Part shown: in pieces, positions 52,567 to 62,887 of the stretch
Layout: each line of letters starts with the position of its first letter
How positions within the stretch are numbered: position 1 is the first letter of the stretch
Source of the DNA: Paenibacillus polymyxa
GTDB lineage: Bacteria; Bacillota; Bacilli; Paenibacillales; Paenibacillaceae
Assembly: GCF_001719045.1 (NCBI RefSeq)
Contig: NZ_CP015423.1
Coordinates: forward strand, 4,277,501-4,341,500
Length of the DNA stretch: 64,000 nucleotides
Direction: 5' to 3'
Position numbers and translations under genes: made by a program
Notes under the pieces: model-generated
Database searches by the model: none
The model's input: only the letters and a program-made list of their open reading frames with translations
What the model was told of the DNA's origin: nothing

Positions 52567-53181
52567 TTGAAAATAGCTTATGGTAGAGTATCTGCTAAGG
52601 ATCAAAATCCAGAACGACAACTAGTAAAGTTTCGAGAATTGAAAATTGATGAAAGATATATTTTTGTGGACAAGTTAAGTGGGAAGAATTTTAACCGACC
52701 TCGCTATCAGGCAATGCGGTTAATGATTCGTGAGGGTGATTTAATTTACATAGATGCACTGGACAGACTAGGCCGAGATTATGATGGTATTATAGATGAA
52801 TGGAAATACATTACACGGGAAGTTGGAGCAGACATTATATGTTTAGATAATGAAACTTTATTTGATAGTCGTAAGTTCAAAACAATGGGTGATTTAGGAA
52901 AACTCTTAGAGGATCAATTCCTAAGTATGCTTACATACGTAGCTGCACAGGAAAGGTTAAAAAATAAGCAAAGACAGAGTGAAGGGATAGAGGCAGCCAA
53001 AGCAGCAGGGGTGAAATTTGGCCGTCCTAAGCAGGAGATCACAGCTGAATTTGCTCGTGTATATGACAAATGGAAATCTGGAGCAATCAAGGCTGTGGAG
53101 GCAATGAAAGAACTAGGTATGAAAAACAGAACGTTTTATCGTAGAGTTAAAGAATATGAGCAACAGAAACAAGTAGGATAA
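52567..53181 (+). CDS. Serine recombinase (resolvase/invertase family)
   Basis: 204-residue small serine recombinase. N-terminal catalytic domain: AYGRVSAKDQNPERQL with the nucleophile Ser9, DALDRLGRDYDGIIDEW including the conserved Arg, and a long helix E (DQFLSMLTYVAAQERLKNKQRQSEGI); C-terminal HTH KAVEAMKELGMKNRTFYRRVKEY. Starts at TTG after GGGAGTG. Length and layout match resolvases and invertases such as those of Tn3-like elements and plasmids, not large integrases. It may be the sole remaining mobility gene of the island. Confidence 0.9.
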   Translation: MKIAYGRVSAKDQNPERQLVKFRELKIDERYIFVDKLSGKNFNRPRYQAMRLMIREGDLIYIDALDRLGRDYDGIIDEWKYITREVGADIICLDNETLFDSRKFKTMGDLGKLLEDQFLSMLTYVAAQERLKNKQRQSEGIEAAKAAGVKFGRPKQEITAEFARVYDKWKSGAIKAVEAMKELGMKNRTFYRRVKEYEQQKQVG

Positions 53182-53730
53182 TATATTGTTCATGTGTATG
53201 GAGCCTAGATGATAATGTCTAGGTTTCTTTTTCATGTCTATTTTGATCAATACTAGCAGATGCAATAAAAAGGACGGGGGGTATTTTACCTCATAAACGT
53301 CTATTTAATTTCCAGAATTGCCCCTAACACATGCACTTCCATACTGAAGTTAAATTTTGACTCTCGATGCCATCCTAAATATTATTAAGGTTGCTTTTAT
53401 GTCATACATTCAATCTAAGCTCAATTCATAGATTAAAACAATTGGGAATACGAACATGACTATTCAATAGAGTAACTTTGTATTGGATGAGTTGTATTAT
53501 GATTTTTCCAATAAACTATACATCAATATGAGGACGATACTTTTAATCATAAAATCCTCGAAAACTATCCCAAAAGGTATCTTAAGCACATATATGAAAG
53601 GTATATGATTTTATTCCAAAAGATGGTATAATCAAGATCATTAGAGCATTTTACTACTTGTTTCACAACTACATAATAATTTTAACTATGCATCGTATTT
53701 GTTAGTCTACGTTGAAAGGGTGGTTTATCG
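53182..53730. other. 550-base intergenic region before the quorum-sensing receptor
   Basis: AT-rich, with no convincing gene. It ends with an extended -10 promoter TGGTATAAT (53624-53632) about 100 bases before the receptor start. Confidence 0.5.
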
Positions 53731-55149
53731 ATGAAAATTACACCCACGATTAGAGCAGAATTGGAACAATTTCTACAACAAGAAAGCTTAACATTATCGC
53801 AATTTGGACAAATCGCAGGGATGAATAGGGGAATAATAAGTAGCATTGTCACAGGTAATAAATCTATGTCTATTAATCAGCTTGATCGAATTACTGAAGC
53901 TATGGGCTTACCAGAGGGTCACTTTTATGATTTATTTATAGAAAACTATATCATCGACACGCCCCCGAATATGAGGCGAATCGAGCCGTTTTTATATCGC
54001 TGTGCGGAGTTGGAAAAGTTGGATGCGATTCGTCGAGTGGTGGGAGCCATCATGGACAATCTACTCTATTCGCCCAAACTGTTTGAAATTGCAGAAGGAT
54101 TGTTGGCGCAGGGACGACTAGAAGCGGCATTGATACTCTATGAAGGGGTAGCTGAAGCGGAGAAATATCAACACTCTGAACGCCTAGCCATCTGTCAATA
54201 TCGTATATTCAAAATTCAGGTTAGTGACGATCAAAGCCAAAATGTCGGGGCGGCAGCCGTATTTGAAGCTTTTGTCGAACGCCTAGATGAAATAGACCAA
54301 CTTGACGCATTAAAGGATTTGGCAAACGTATACAGGTCTTTGCGTAAATGGGATAAGGTTGACGAGATAGCGAGGAAAATGAGAGCTAAAGCCGAGATCC
54401 AATATACAAGTAAACATCAACAGAACAGCCGAGAACAGACCGAATCTAGCGACAAGCTAAGTCGTCCCTTGTTTGTGTACATTGCTTATGCAGACTTGCT
54501 CTGTGCTAATGCATGTGAAGAGCATGGTAATTATGAGCAGGCATTACACTATACATATGCCTACTCCAATTTAGATTGGGTTAGAGAGACCGATGAGGAT
54601 ACCCAGCACTGGATTGATTTGTTTAAACATTGGTCACAAGCTAATATACTTGCCTATAGGCTTTTATCTGGTGATGTGAGTGTGCTTCATGAATATCTAA
54701 ACTATATTGATGAATCATTAGATACGATTCAAGAAGATAGGGTTACTCAACTACTTAACATAATGATAGCGGCTAACCGTTATGAGCTTGATTTAAACGA
54801 TATACTTAAACGATTTGAAACAGAGATTGCGTCTTTATCTCAGCGACCATCATCAGATGATATGTATACACAGCAAGTGATACCGGAATACTCTGCACTG
54901 TGTGGATATGAATTGGCTTATTACTATTTAAATCATGGGATGTTCAGTGATGGCTTTAATCATTTGTTTTGTGCAATGGTAAAAGCGCATATACTAAATA
55001 ATGAGACATATTTTATAAATTGTATGGGGTTGTTTGTGCGTTTCAAAGCCCATGCGGTTGCTGAAACTAAAACAGAGTTTTACAATCTCATTGAAAAGGT
55101 GTGGTTAAACAATGTTGAAAAAAACGGTAATGTTGATCATTGCGAGTAG
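53731..55149 (+). CDS. AloR-type RRNPP quorum-sensing receptor (HTH + TPR)
   Basis: 472-residue peptide receptor. N-terminal helix-turn-helix (about residues 12-65: LTLSQFGQIAGMNRGIISSIVTGNKSMSINQLDRITEAMGL), then an all-helical TPR domain (about 75-460) with repeats such as LLAQGRLEAALILYEGVAEAEKY and CEEHGNYEQALHYTYAYSNLDW. HTH + TPR plus a small secreted pro-peptide overlapping its 3' end is the RRNPP layout; P. polymyxa is known to carry many such AloR-AloP pairs. ATG after GAAAGGGTGG. It likely regulates itself and the secreted-protein gene downstream in response to the matured peptide. Confidence 0.85.
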   Translation: MKITPTIRAELEQFLQQESLTLSQFGQIAGMNRGIISSIVTGNKSMSINQLDRITEAMGLPEGHFYDLFIENYIIDTPPNMRRIEPFLYRCAELEKLDAIRRVVGAIMDNLLYSPKLFEIAEGLLAQGRLEAALILYEGVAEAEKYQHSERLAICQYRIFKIQVSDDQSQNVGAAAVFEAFVERLDEIDQLDALKDLANVYRSLRKWDKVDEIARKMRAKAEIQYTSKHQQNSREQTESSDKLSRPLFVYIAYADLLCANACEEHGNYEQALHYTYAYSNLDWVRETDEDTQHWIDLFKHWSQANILAYRLLSGDVSVLHEYLNYIDESLDTIQEDRVTQLLNIMIAANRYELDLNDILKRFETEIASLSQRPSSDDMYTQQVIPEYSALCGYELAYYYLNHGMFSDGFNHLFCAMVKAHILNNETYFINCMGLFVRFKAHAVAETKTEFYNLIEKVWLNNVEKNGNVDHCE

Positions 55150-55234
55150 TTTTTTATTTACCTTAACTGTCCCTATTTATGTGGATAGACATAATGAGGG
55201 ATTTCAAATCTTTGCAACACATGGAGGAGCTTAA
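55112..55234 (+). CDS. AloP-type signalling pro-peptide
   Basis: 40-residue ORF whose ATG lies 38 bases inside the end of the receptor gene. Signal-peptide architecture: basic MLKK, hydrophobic TVMLIIASSFLFTLTV, then a short polar tail PIYVDRHNEGFQIFATHGGA from which a mature C-terminal signal peptide would be cut. Overlap with an HTH-TPR receptor is the hallmark of Phr/AloP-type signals. A poorly defined GAAAAGGTG serves as ribosome-binding site. Mature form cannot be told from sequence; the last 5-8 residues are the likeliest. Confidence 0.78.
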   Translation: MLKKTVMLIIASSFLFTLTVPIYVDRHNEGFQIFATHGGA

Positions 55235-55625
55235 ACGCGAATTGATTTGAAAATTCGTTAAAACTTCACTCCTGAAATAGGTCTAATTACGAACCCAACA
55301 GCACATCACGGTGAAATTTAATCTTTCCTAATATGGATCAAAGGTAAACAGGGTAGCACACTAAAGTATATGATCAGTTTTGGAAAAGGTTAGATGGGAT
55401 TGTCCTTCTAGCCTCTTTGATATGAAAATAAAGTACAATTTATACCACTAAATAGACTTTTTATTGAATTATATCGAAAAAATTACCTTTATTGTGAAAC
55501 TTTTGGTTCGTTTTATGAGTATAATTAGTGTGGTAACCAAAAATTACAAAAAGGAGATGATACATAGTAATTTAATGGTATAAGGAGTTACCACATCAAA
55601 CCATTTTCTGAAGGGAGTTTTTCTG
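55235..55625. other. Intergenic region between the pro-peptide and the secreted-protein gene
   Basis: Contains a weak terminator-like hairpin AGGTTAGA / TCTAGCCT (55387-55414) and a TATAAT at 55520-55525 as possible -10 of the downstream gene; nothing else recognisable. Confidence 0.4.
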
Positions 55626-56486
55626 TTGAAGAAAGGAAGTAAGTTTTTTGCATTATTGATATCGTCTTTGTTATTGGTTATTGCTCCTCTTTCTGTTACT
55701 GCTGCTTCTGCTCAGTCTGAAGAAGAATCTGCTAAACAAGCAGTTGTAAATTATATCGATGCTATTAATAACAAGGATGCCGATGAGTTAGCCAAGTGGG
55801 TTGATGATTCAAGATTTACATCTCCAGATGAGCAAAAAAAGCAATATAAAGAACTCTTTCAAAATGATGAATTTTCATCATATTCTATCGGGGATTTCAA
55901 GCAAGACGGAAAAGAATATGATGTGACTATTGATTTAACACGTAAAGATAGTGGAGAAGTAAACACCGTAACATTGCCTGTGGTTAAATATGGCGACCAA
56001 TGGAAATTGGTTGTGGTCGGTGAAGAAACTAAAAGCGAACAGGTGAAATTGCAAATTCAAAAAGATAGAGAAGAAAATGATAAAATTGAACTAGACAAAA
56101 ACAAAATAATTAAGCCACAAGCAAGCGCTATTGCTAACTGGGACTTTTCATTGACAAAAAATGATGGAGGACTTTATTCAAGGACTACGGCATACAGCAC
56201 TAGTTCATTTAATATGACAGGCAATTCAGTAACGATGAATGGATGGCAGGAACTACCTGGCACCACCAGTGGTGTGAGTCTTGTATATCAAATTGTTAAA
56301 AAAGGTTTTGTGGGTGATGATGTATACGGAGAAAAAATGCTGTCGGGTAGATATCGTGAAAATGGTAGTTGGTATTCTTTCTCTTTAAGTAAAAGTGGCC
56401 TTGCACCTCAAACCGGGCTTTACATTAAAATTTCTAACTCAAGCGGTGAGCATGGCGCTATGGGCGCAGGAAATGCATATCAGTAA
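55626..56486 (+). CDS. Secreted protein with NTF2-like/DUF4878-type domain
   Basis: 286-residue exported protein: signal peptide KKGSKFFALLISSLLLVIAP with cleavage near VTAASA, then an NTF2-like domain (SAKQAVVNYIDAINNKDADELAKWVDD ... VKYGDQWKLVVV, about residues 35-135), a charged linker, and a C-terminal ~115-residue beta-rich domain (NWDFSLTKNDGGLYSRTTAY ... YIKISNSSGEHGAMG). Starts at TTG after GAAGGGAG. Located directly downstream of the receptor/pro-peptide pair, the usual place for a regulated target. Function unknown. Confidence 0.7.
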   Translation: MKKGSKFFALLISSLLLVIAPLSVTAASAQSEEESAKQAVVNYIDAINNKDADELAKWVDDSRFTSPDEQKKQYKELFQNDEFSSYSIGDFKQDGKEYDVTIDLTRKDSGEVNTVTLPVVKYGDQWKLVVVGEETKSEQVKLQIQKDREENDKIELDKNKIIKPQASAIANWDFSLTKNDGGLYSRTTAYSTSSFNMTGNSVTMNGWQELPGTTSGVSLVYQIVKKGFVGDDVYGEKMLSGRYRENGSWYSFSLSKSGLAPQTGLYIKISNSSGEHGAMGAGNAYQ

Positions 56487-56504
56487 TCTTAATTGGAAAA
56501 TTTT

Positions 56505-56532
56505 AAATCTACCCTTTTTTGTGGGTAGATTT
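56505..56532 (+). terminator. Hairpin terminator after the secreted-protein gene
   Basis: Stem AAATCTACCC / GGGTAGATTT with an 8-base loop and T-rich tail. Confidence 0.75.
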
Positions 56533-56581
56533 ATTTTTATAATACACATAAATATTTTGAACAATTTAATGAGGTGAAAGT

Positions 56582-56848
56582 ATGACAGATATTCAAGAAA
56601 AAAATATAGAAGGCTTACAGGATGAATTTCTGGATGAATTAATGAAGCATAATGAAAATGAACAAAAGAAGATTTTAGTCAGAGTCATAGAAGATGTTAA
56701 AAAGAAGAATTATTTGAAAAAAGAATCTGAAAGTTTAAGGGACATTCTTTCACTAAAGATGGTAGGAATAATTCTGATTATTGGAATATCTCTTCCAGTT
56801 GTTTTTTATGTTTTATTCATTTGGATTTCTCTGTTGGTTGAGGATTAA
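56582..56848 (+). CDS. Small membrane protein
   Basis: 88 residues, ATG after GAGGTGAAAGT. Charged helical N-terminal half (IEGLQDEFLDELMKHNENEQKKILVRVIEDVKKKN) and one C-terminal transmembrane helix (MVGIILIIGISLPVVFYVLFIW). Unknown family; it may be co-regulated with the secreted protein upstream. Confidence 0.55.
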   Translation: MTDIQEKNIEGLQDEFLDELMKHNENEQKKILVRVIEDVKKKNYLKKESESLRDILSLKMVGIILIIGISLPVVFYVLFIWISLLVED

Positions 56849-57172
56849 TGCAGTTTTTACAACTTGTATGTAACAGTGACGAAACTAAAACTAAATAATA
56901 TATCCTCAAAGTATAAATTATAGGAAAGATTAGTAATGCTTGTGACATCGTAGATGAAACTGCTGCCTTTGAAGGGTAGGTATTGGGAAAAAATACTTCA
57001 GTTCAACAAATATAGGGCAACCGAAAGCGCTTTTCATTCATGGAGATTAAAGTAGGCAGGCAAATTTATGATTCACAAGCTTTTTGTGTAGTAGTATTAG
57101 GGAAAAATGAACCCTAAGCTAGTAGAGATACAAAAATACTATCTATTCTCCATAGAGTTCATTTTTTTTAAT
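56849..57172. other. Intergenic region at the right end of the island
   Basis: 324 bases with no convincing gene. Base composition changes back to that of the core genome near its right end; no attachment-site repeat was recognised. Confidence 0.4.
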
Positions 57173-58087
57173 TCAACGCTGCTTGTAAGGAGAATGAAGT
57201 TCCTCTAGCGCCTCCTTCAGTGAAGAATACTTAAACTTAAATCCGTGCTCCAGCGCTTTACGCGGTATTACTTTTTGACCGTCTAATACAAGCGTGCTCA
57301 TCTCACCGAGCAGTTTTTGAACGAGAATGCCTGGAACGGGAAACCAATGCGGACGGTGGTATACCATAGCTACTGTCCTCCCAAACTGGTCGTTCGTCAA
57401 GGGATGTGGAGATGAAGCATTCACTGCCCCGACGATTTCCTTCGTATGGATGCAGTACGTGATCAGACGAACGATATCCGCAATATGAATCCAGCTCATC
57501 CATTGATGACCGCTGCCTATTTTGCCGCCGAATCCGAAGCTATAAGGCATCTTCATGAGTGGGAATGCTCCTTTTTTTCTGTCCAGCACAAGGCTAATGC
57601 GTAACTTAATTAAACGGGCATCAGAAGGGTAGGCATTGGTGGCTTCCTCCCATTGCTCCACCACCTGAGACAGAAAATCTTCCGAACGACGCGGGCCCGT
57701 TTCATCGAATGTTTCGGTCAGGGATGTACCATAGGCGGCGACAGCCGAAGCCTGAATGATAACTTTCGGTTTTTTTTGTAGAGTATTCAATGCTTGAGCC
57801 AAACGGGCAACAGATAGCAGTCGAGATTGAAGAATTCTTTGTTTGGATTTATCCGTCCAGCGCTGATTCAGCGTTTCGCCTGCTAAATTAACGACCGCAT
57901 CGGTGCCTTCCAGTACTTCAGGCTTTTGTTTTAATTCGTTCCAACTCATATATTGCAAACGGGGGCTCGCTTCGTGTCCTACCAGTGGCTTGCGGGTAAC
58001 GACTTTCACAGTGTATCCGTCGTCTAGCAAGCTTTTGACCAGTGCACTCCCCACCAATCCAGTTCCTCCACATACGATGATGTTCAT
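57173..58087 (-). CDS. TIGR01777-family epimerase (SDR superfamily)
   Basis: 304-residue extended SDR-type protein. Rossmann motif IIVCGGTGLVGSALVKSLL at the N-terminus, VVNLAGETLNQRWTDKSKQRILQSR and a C-terminal DUF1731-like part (VPGILVQKLLGEMSTLVLDGQKVIPRKALEHGFKFKYSSLKEAL), all typical of the TIGR01777/YfcH family. The SDR Tyr-xxx-Lys catalytic pair is changed, as is usual in the family (AAYGTSLTETFDE). Start ATG after GGAGAGC. Enzymatic substrate unknown. Confidence 0.9.
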   Translation of the reverse strand: MNIIVCGGTGLVGSALVKSLLDDGYTVKVVTRKPLVGHEASPRLQYMSWNELKQKPEVLEGTDAVVNLAGETLNQRWTDKSKQRILQSRLLSVARLAQALNTLQKKPKVIIQASAVAAYGTSLTETFDETGPRRSEDFLSQVVEQWEEATNAYPSDARLIKLRISLVLDRKKGAFPLMKMPYSFGFGGKIGSGHQWMSWIHIADIVRLITYCIHTKEIVGAVNASSPHPLTNDQFGRTVAMVYHRPHWFPVPGILVQKLLGEMSTLVLDGQKVIPRKALEHGFKFKYSSLKEALEELHSPYKQR

Positions 58088-58387
58088 GGAGCCAGCTCTC
58101 CTTCCGATTCACAAAAAAAAATACATCTGTTATAGAATATAACCCTTTTCGAGAAAAAAACTTCATATGAATGTACCTTTATACGGTTAAGGATGTCAAT
58201 CCATGATTTTATTTACCCCTCGTTTGACTAACATATATTCGGATGTGTACTTTATCTACGTGTTCCCTTAATAGAGTCATTTAAGAAAGCTGCCATAAAA
58301 GCTATGTTGTTTGATTTCAATAATCACGTTAAAATGATTAAATTAAAATAAGACAAGTATAACAGGATAAGGGGATGAATCAGAATC

Positions 58388-59515
58388 ATGCTGAAAATTG
58401 GTTCTCATGTGTCCTTCTCGGACAAGGGTCTGCTCAGCGCTACAAAAGAAGCGTTTTCTTACGGGTCCAGCTCCTTTATGATATACACGGGGGCACCGCA
58501 AAACACGCGCCGTAAGCCGATGGAGTCCATGTATTTGGAGGAAGGCAAGCAGTTAATGGCTGAGAAGGGAATGGAAGATATCGTGGTGCATGCCCCGTAT
58601 ATCATCAACCTTGGCTCTTACAAAGAAAATACCTATGAGCTTGCGGTCAGCTTTCTTCAGGAGGAAATTCGACGCACACACGCGATTGGTGTGAAAAATA
58701 TCGTGCTACATCCAGGCGCTTTTACCGATAAGGATGCAGAATACGGAATTGGGCGTATTGCTGATGGTTTGAACGAGGTACTAAACGGCGTGAAGGAGAC
58801 AGATGTTAACATTGCGCTTGAAACGATGGCAGGCAAAGGAACGGAAATGGGTCGTAGCTTTGAGGAGATTGCCTCCATTATAGATAAAGTAGAGCATAAC
58901 GAGCGTCTTACAGTTTGTATGGACACCTGTCACATTCACGATGCGGGTTATGATATCGTAAATGATCTGGACGGTGTATTAGAGCAATTCGACCGTATTG
59001 TCGGCTTGAATCGCATCGCAGTTGTTCACATTAATGACAGTAAAAATCCAGTTGGCGCTCATAAAGACCGACATACTCCGATCGGATCAGGCTGGATTGG
59101 CTATCAGACGATTCATAATGTGGTGCATCATGAAGCACTTCAAGGACGTCCGTTTATTTTGGAGACGCCATGGATTGGGAAGGAAGCCAAAACTCAGCGT
59201 CCGATGTATGAGGTTGAAATTGCCCTGCTTCGCGGAAATGTAAAGGAGCGCTTTGGGGATGAGTTTTTGGGTCAGGTAGAGCAATTGCATTCGTTTTTCA
59301 AAAAACAGGATGTGGATGTCCGTAAATTTGTGCTGGACACCTGGGCTCTGCTGAAAAATGATGCCAAAGCAAGAAAAGCCGATCCACGTGAGCCGTTGGA
59401 GCGTCTGTATGACATGATAACGGAAGCAGCACTATTTCCAGAATTGAGCGAAGAACACATTAATCAACGGTTGATTGCCTGGTTTGCCGGCAGTCATTTG
59501 CCAGTGACGGTATAA
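58388..59515 (+). CDS. nfo: Endonuclease IV (AP endonuclease)
   Basis: Zn-dependent apurinic/apyrimidinic endonuclease of base-excision repair, TIM-barrel. [85 protein letters not shown] and FILETPW hold the conserved His/Glu/Asp metal ligands. The barrel ends near residue 290; the protein is 375 residues, so about 75 extra C-terminal residues (helical, [22 protein letters not shown] ...) extend the usual 280-300. ATG after AAGGGGATG, with a somewhat long spacing. Followed 22 bases later by purU. Confidence 0.93.
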   Translation: MLKIGSHVSFSDKGLLSATKEAFSYGSSSFMIYTGAPQNTRRKPMESMYLEEGKQLMAEKGMEDIVVHAPYIINLGSYKENTYELAVSFLQEEIRRTHAIGVKNIVLHPGAFTDKDAEYGIGRIADGLNEVLNGVKETDVNIALETMAGKGTEMGRSFEEIASIIDKVEHNERLTVCMDTCHIHDAGYDIVNDLDGVLEQFDRIVGLNRIAVVHINDSKNPVGAHKDRHTPIGSGWIGYQTIHNVVHHEALQGRPFILETPWIGKEAKTQRPMYEVEIALLRGNVKERFGDEFLGQVEQLHSFFKKQDVDVRKFVLDTWALLKNDAKARKADPREPLERLYDMITEAALFPELSEEHINQRLIAWFAGSHLPVTV

Positions 59516-59537
59516 GCTAAGGGGGATTAATAGCCAC

Positions 59538-60437
59538 ATGGAAATTCACGTAAAACATCAGCCGAATAGCACTCTATCAGCCCATGAAAACCGCGCGCGT
59601 ATGCTTGTATCTTGTCCAGACGGACCAGGTATTGTAGCGGCCGTGTCCCGTTTTTTGTATGAGCATGGGGCCAATATCGTTCAATCTGACCAATATACAA
59701 TGGACCCGTCCGGCGGTATGTTTTTTATGCGGATTGAATTTGATCTGCCGAATTTGAGTGCAACCCAGCCACAGTTGGAGCAGGATTTTGCCGCTGTTGC
59801 TGAGCAATTCCGTATGGAGTGGACGATTTCTGCGGTCAGCCGCAAGAAAAAACTGGCTATTTTCGTTTCCAAAGAAGATCACTGTCTGGTAGAACTGCTG
59901 TGGCAATGGCAGGCAGGAGATCTGGACGCGGATATTTCATTGGTAATTAGTAATCATCCGGATATGAAGGAGTATGTGGAATCGTTTGGCATCCCGTATC
60001 ACCATATTCCGGTAACAGCCGATACCAAACCGGAGGCAGAGCGCCGTCAACTAGAAGTCATTGGCGAAGACATTGACGTTATCATTTTGGCCCGTTACAT
60101 GCAGATTATTTCTCCCAAGTTTATTGAGCATTATCGCAACCGGATTATCAATATCCATCATTCCTTTCTGCCTGCATTCGTGGGTGGGAAGCCATATGCC
60201 CAAGCCTATAATCGCGGTGTGAAAATTATTGGTGCTACAGCGCATTATGTAACTGAAGAATTGGACGGCGGCCCGATCATTGAGCAGGACGTGCAGCGGG
60301 TAAGTCACGGAGATGATGTAAATGAGCTAAAACGGATCGGTCGCACTATAGAGCGGGTCGTTTTGGCAAGAGCCGTGAAGTGGCATGCAGAGGATCGTAT
60401 TCTGGTTCATGAGAACAAAACGGTCGTTTTTAACTAA
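59538..60437 (+). CDS. purU: Formyltetrahydrofolate deformylase
   Basis: Hydrolyses 10-formyl-THF to formate and THF. 299 residues: N-terminal ACT domain (RMLVSCPDGPGIVAAVSRFLYEHGANIVQSDQYT) and a formyltransferase-like domain with VIILARYMQIISPKFI, INIHHSFLPAFVGGKPY and GATAHYVTEELDGGPIIEQD, containing the Asn/His/Asp catalytic set typical of formyl-THF hydrolases. ATG after AAGGGGGAT. Possibly co-transcribed with nfo; a terminator follows. Together with fhs at 3.8 kb it balances one-carbon pools. Confidence 0.95.
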   Translation: MEIHVKHQPNSTLSAHENRARMLVSCPDGPGIVAAVSRFLYEHGANIVQSDQYTMDPSGGMFFMRIEFDLPNLSATQPQLEQDFAAVAEQFRMEWTISAVSRKKKLAIFVSKEDHCLVELLWQWQAGDLDADISLVISNHPDMKEYVESFGIPYHHIPVTADTKPEAERRQLEVIGEDIDVIILARYMQIISPKFIEHYRNRIINIHHSFLPAFVGGKPYAQAYNRGVKIIGATAHYVTEELDGGPIIEQDVQRVSHGDDVNELKRIGRTIERVVLARAVKWHAEDRILVHENKTVVFN

Positions 60438-60483
60438 TCCTAAAATTTTAGAAGAAAATTTGTGAATATATATTTTTTGTTGA

Positions 60484-60516
60484 ACAAAGCCCGTCGCATA
60501 ACGGGCTTTGTTTTTT
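60484..60516 (+). terminator. Intrinsic terminator after purU
   Basis: Stem CAAAGCCCGT / ACGGGCTTTG, 6-base loop, then seven T. Confidence 0.9.
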
Positions 60517-60658
60517 TATGTGAGTTATTTGCCTTATAAACGGTCAGTACATAATATTTTTTGTGATTTTATAATTTTTTAAATGAGGTTAATACATTAC
60601 GGGTATATTTATATGAGGACTCGGTACAACATTTCCACAATCATCTTTATAAACGATC

Positions 60659-60687
60659 TGGCAAACTTTCACGGCAAATGGTACAAT
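60659..60687 (+). promoter_or_regulatory. Promoter candidate of tkt
   Basis: Extended -10 TGGTACAAT (60679-60687) with a weak -35 (TGGCAA at 60659), implying a leader of about 135 bases before the tkt start. The rest of the 390-base gap after purU shows nothing else. Confidence 0.45.
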
Positions 60688-60828
60688 ACTTAAGAATGTA
60701 TAAGTCATATTGAAACATTCAAGCAGATTCACTCACTTCAATAGACATCGTTTCTATATCGGACGGTGGTGTTGGAGAGTATGACCGAATGCAATTGACA
60801 TACTTTATACAATATGAGGAGGCAAACC

Positions 60829-62874
60829 ATGACTGACCAGAATCAAGCGATTCAAAAGGATGAAAACTCCACGATCGACAATTTGTCCATCACAACTATT
60901 CGTACGTTGGCAATTGACGCCATCGAGAAAGCAAACTCGGGACATCCTGGTATGCCGATGGGCTCCGCGCCAATGGGATACCAACTTTTTGCTAAAACGA
61001 TGAATCATAATCCGGATCAACCTACGTGGGTTAACCGTGACCGTTTTGTATTGTCCGCAGGACACGGTTCCATGTTGCTATACAGCCTTCTACACCTGAG
61101 CGGCTATGATCTTCCTATGGAAGAACTGAAGCAATTCCGTCAATGGGGAAGCCTTACACCGGGCCACCCTGAGTTTGGGCACACTGCTGGTGTAGATGCT
61201 ACAACTGGACCTCTGGGACAAGGTCTCGCAATGTCCGTAGGTATGGCAATAGCTGAAGCTCAACTGGGTGCAACATATAATAAAGACGAATTTAAAGTTG
61301 TGGATCACTTCACGTATGCAATCTGCGGCGATGGCGATCTGATGGAGGGTATTTCTCACGAGGCTGCTTCGTTGGCTGGTCGCTTACAACTGGGCAAGCT
61401 GATTGTATTGTTTGATTCCAATGATATTACACTGGACGGCAAGCTTAATCTGTCCTCTTCCGAGAGTGTTGCCAAACGCTTTGAAGCTTACAACTGGCAA
61501 GTACTGCGCGTAGAAGATGGTAACGATCTTCCGGCCATTCAAAAAGCCATTGAAGAAGCGCAAGGCGACTCGACACGCCCTACGCTGATTGAAGTGAAGA
61601 CAGTTATCGGCTACGGAAGCCCGAACAAACAAGGTAAAGGCGGACACGGTGGTACTCATGGTTCCCCGCTGGGATCAGAAGAAGCTAAGCTGACTAAAGA
61701 ATTCTACAAATGGGTATACGAAGAGGACTTCCACGTACCACAAGAGGTTCGCGAGCATTTTGCTAAAGTAAAAGAGCGCGGTATCGCGGCGAACAAAGCA
61801 TGGGATGAACAGTTCGCGAAATACAAAGCAGCTCACCCTGATTTGGCAGCTCAGTTCGAAACAGCTGTAAACGGCGATCTTCCAGAAGGATGGGATCGTG
61901 ATCTTCCGAAATACACGACTGGAGACAAAGCCGTTTCGACTCGTGTAGCTTCTGGTAATGCTCTGAACGGATTGGCTCCAAACGTACCTTTCCTGACAGG
62001 CGGATCTGCCGATCTGGAGAGCTCCACGATGACACATTTGAACAACCTGACGAACTTTACGCCAGAAGACTACGCCGGCCGTAACATCTATTTCGGTATC
62101 CGTGAATTTGGTATGGCTGCTGCGATGAACGGTATGGCGTTGCACCAAGGTGTAAAAGTATTCGGCGGTACATTCTTCGTATTTACAGACTATCTGCGTC
62201 CAGCCGTTCGTCTGGCAGCTCTGATGGGATTGCCTGTAACCTACGTTCTGACTCACGACAGTATTGCTGTAGGAGAAGATGGTCCGACTCATGAGCCGAT
62301 CGAACAATTGGCTTCCCTGCGTATTATCCCGAACTTGACAGTAATTCGTCCAGCGGACGGTAATGAAACTTCTGCTGCTTGGGCTTATACATTGGAAAAC
62401 AAGAAAAACCCGGTTGCTCTGGTATTGACTCGTCAAAACCTGCCAATCCTGGCTGCTAGTGCTGAGCATGCACGCGAAGGTATCAAACGCGGTGCTTATG
62501 TGGTTGCAGATGCAACAGACGGCAAACCGGTTGCTCAAATTCTGGCTACAGGCTCCGAAGTGCAATTGGCTGTTAAAGCTCAGGAAGCACTGGCAGAACA
62601 AGGTATTCAAGTACGTGTTATCAGCTTCCCAAGCTGGGATCTGTTCGAAAAACAAGACAAAGCATACAAAGATTCCGTTCTGCTGCCAGAAGTGAAAGCT
62701 CGTTTGGCTGTCGAAATGGCGTATCCACTGGGCTGGGAAAAATATGTTGGCGACCAAGGCGACATTCTCGGTATCAGCACGTTCGGTGCATCCGCACCTG
62801 GCGACCGCGTAATTAAGGAATACGGCTTTACAGTAGAGAATGTTGTTAGCCGTGTGAAAGCTTTGTTGAAATAA
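60829..62874 (+). CDS. tkt: Transketolase
   Basis: ThDP-dependent transketolase of the pentose-phosphate pathway, 681 residues, a normal length. Motifs: [23 protein letters not shown] at the N-terminus, the thiamine-binding [19 protein letters not shown], transketolase signature in the PYR domain ([42 protein letters not shown]) and a C-terminal domain ending [17 protein letters not shown] at 60829 follows GAGGAGG; an ATG five codons earlier overlaps that Shine-Dalgarno and is rejected. A terminator-like hairpin follows. Confidence 0.97.
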   Translation: MTDQNQAIQKDENSTIDNLSITTIRTLAIDAIEKANSGHPGMPMGSAPMGYQLFAKTMNHNPDQPTWVNRDRFVLSAGHGSMLLYSLLHLSGYDLPMEELKQFRQWGSLTPGHPEFGHTAGVDATTGPLGQGLAMSVGMAIAEAQLGATYNKDEFKVVDHFTYAICGDGDLMEGISHEAASLAGRLQLGKLIVLFDSNDITLDGKLNLSSSESVAKRFEAYNWQVLRVEDGNDLPAIQKAIEEAQGDSTRPTLIEVKTVIGYGSPNKQGKGGHGGTHGSPLGSEEAKLTKEFYKWVYEEDFHVPQEVREHFAKVKERGIAANKAWDEQFAKYKAAHPDLAAQFETAVNGDLPEGWDRDLPKYTTGDKAVSTRVASGNALNGLAPNVPFLTGGSADLESSTMTHLNNLTNFTPEDYAGRNIYFGIREFGMAAAMNGMALHQGVKVFGGTFFVFTDYLRPAVRLAALMGLPVTYVLTHDSIAVGEDGPTHEPIEQLASLRIIPNLTVIRPADGNETSAAWAYTLENKKNPVALVLTRQNLPILAASAEHAREGIKRGAYVVADATDGKPVAQILATGSEVQLAVKAQEALAEQGIQVRVISFPSWDLFEKQDKAYKDSVLLPEVKARLAVEMAYPLGWEKYVGDQGDILGISTFGASAPGDRVIKEYGFTVENVVSRVKALLK

Positions 62875-62887
62875 AACATTGGAAATT

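Larger units (their letters stand above)
40040..57130. mobile_element. AT-rich genomic island
   Basis: From the break inside cpaF to just before the epimerase gene the base composition drops sharply compared with both flanks and no core gene is present. Content: defence-type genes, XRE regulators, a serine recombinase, pseudogene fragments, an RRNPP quorum-sensing pair and long intergenic stretches. I found no integrase of the tyrosine family, no tRNA at either border, and no clear terminal repeats, so the exact ends and the mode of insertion are unknown. The left edge is precise because it interrupts cpaF; the right edge is estimated. Confidence 0.6.

Noticed and set aside
40040..57130. Prophage
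   Set aside because: No capsid, terminase, portal, tail or lysis genes; the content is defence, regulation and one small serine recombinase.
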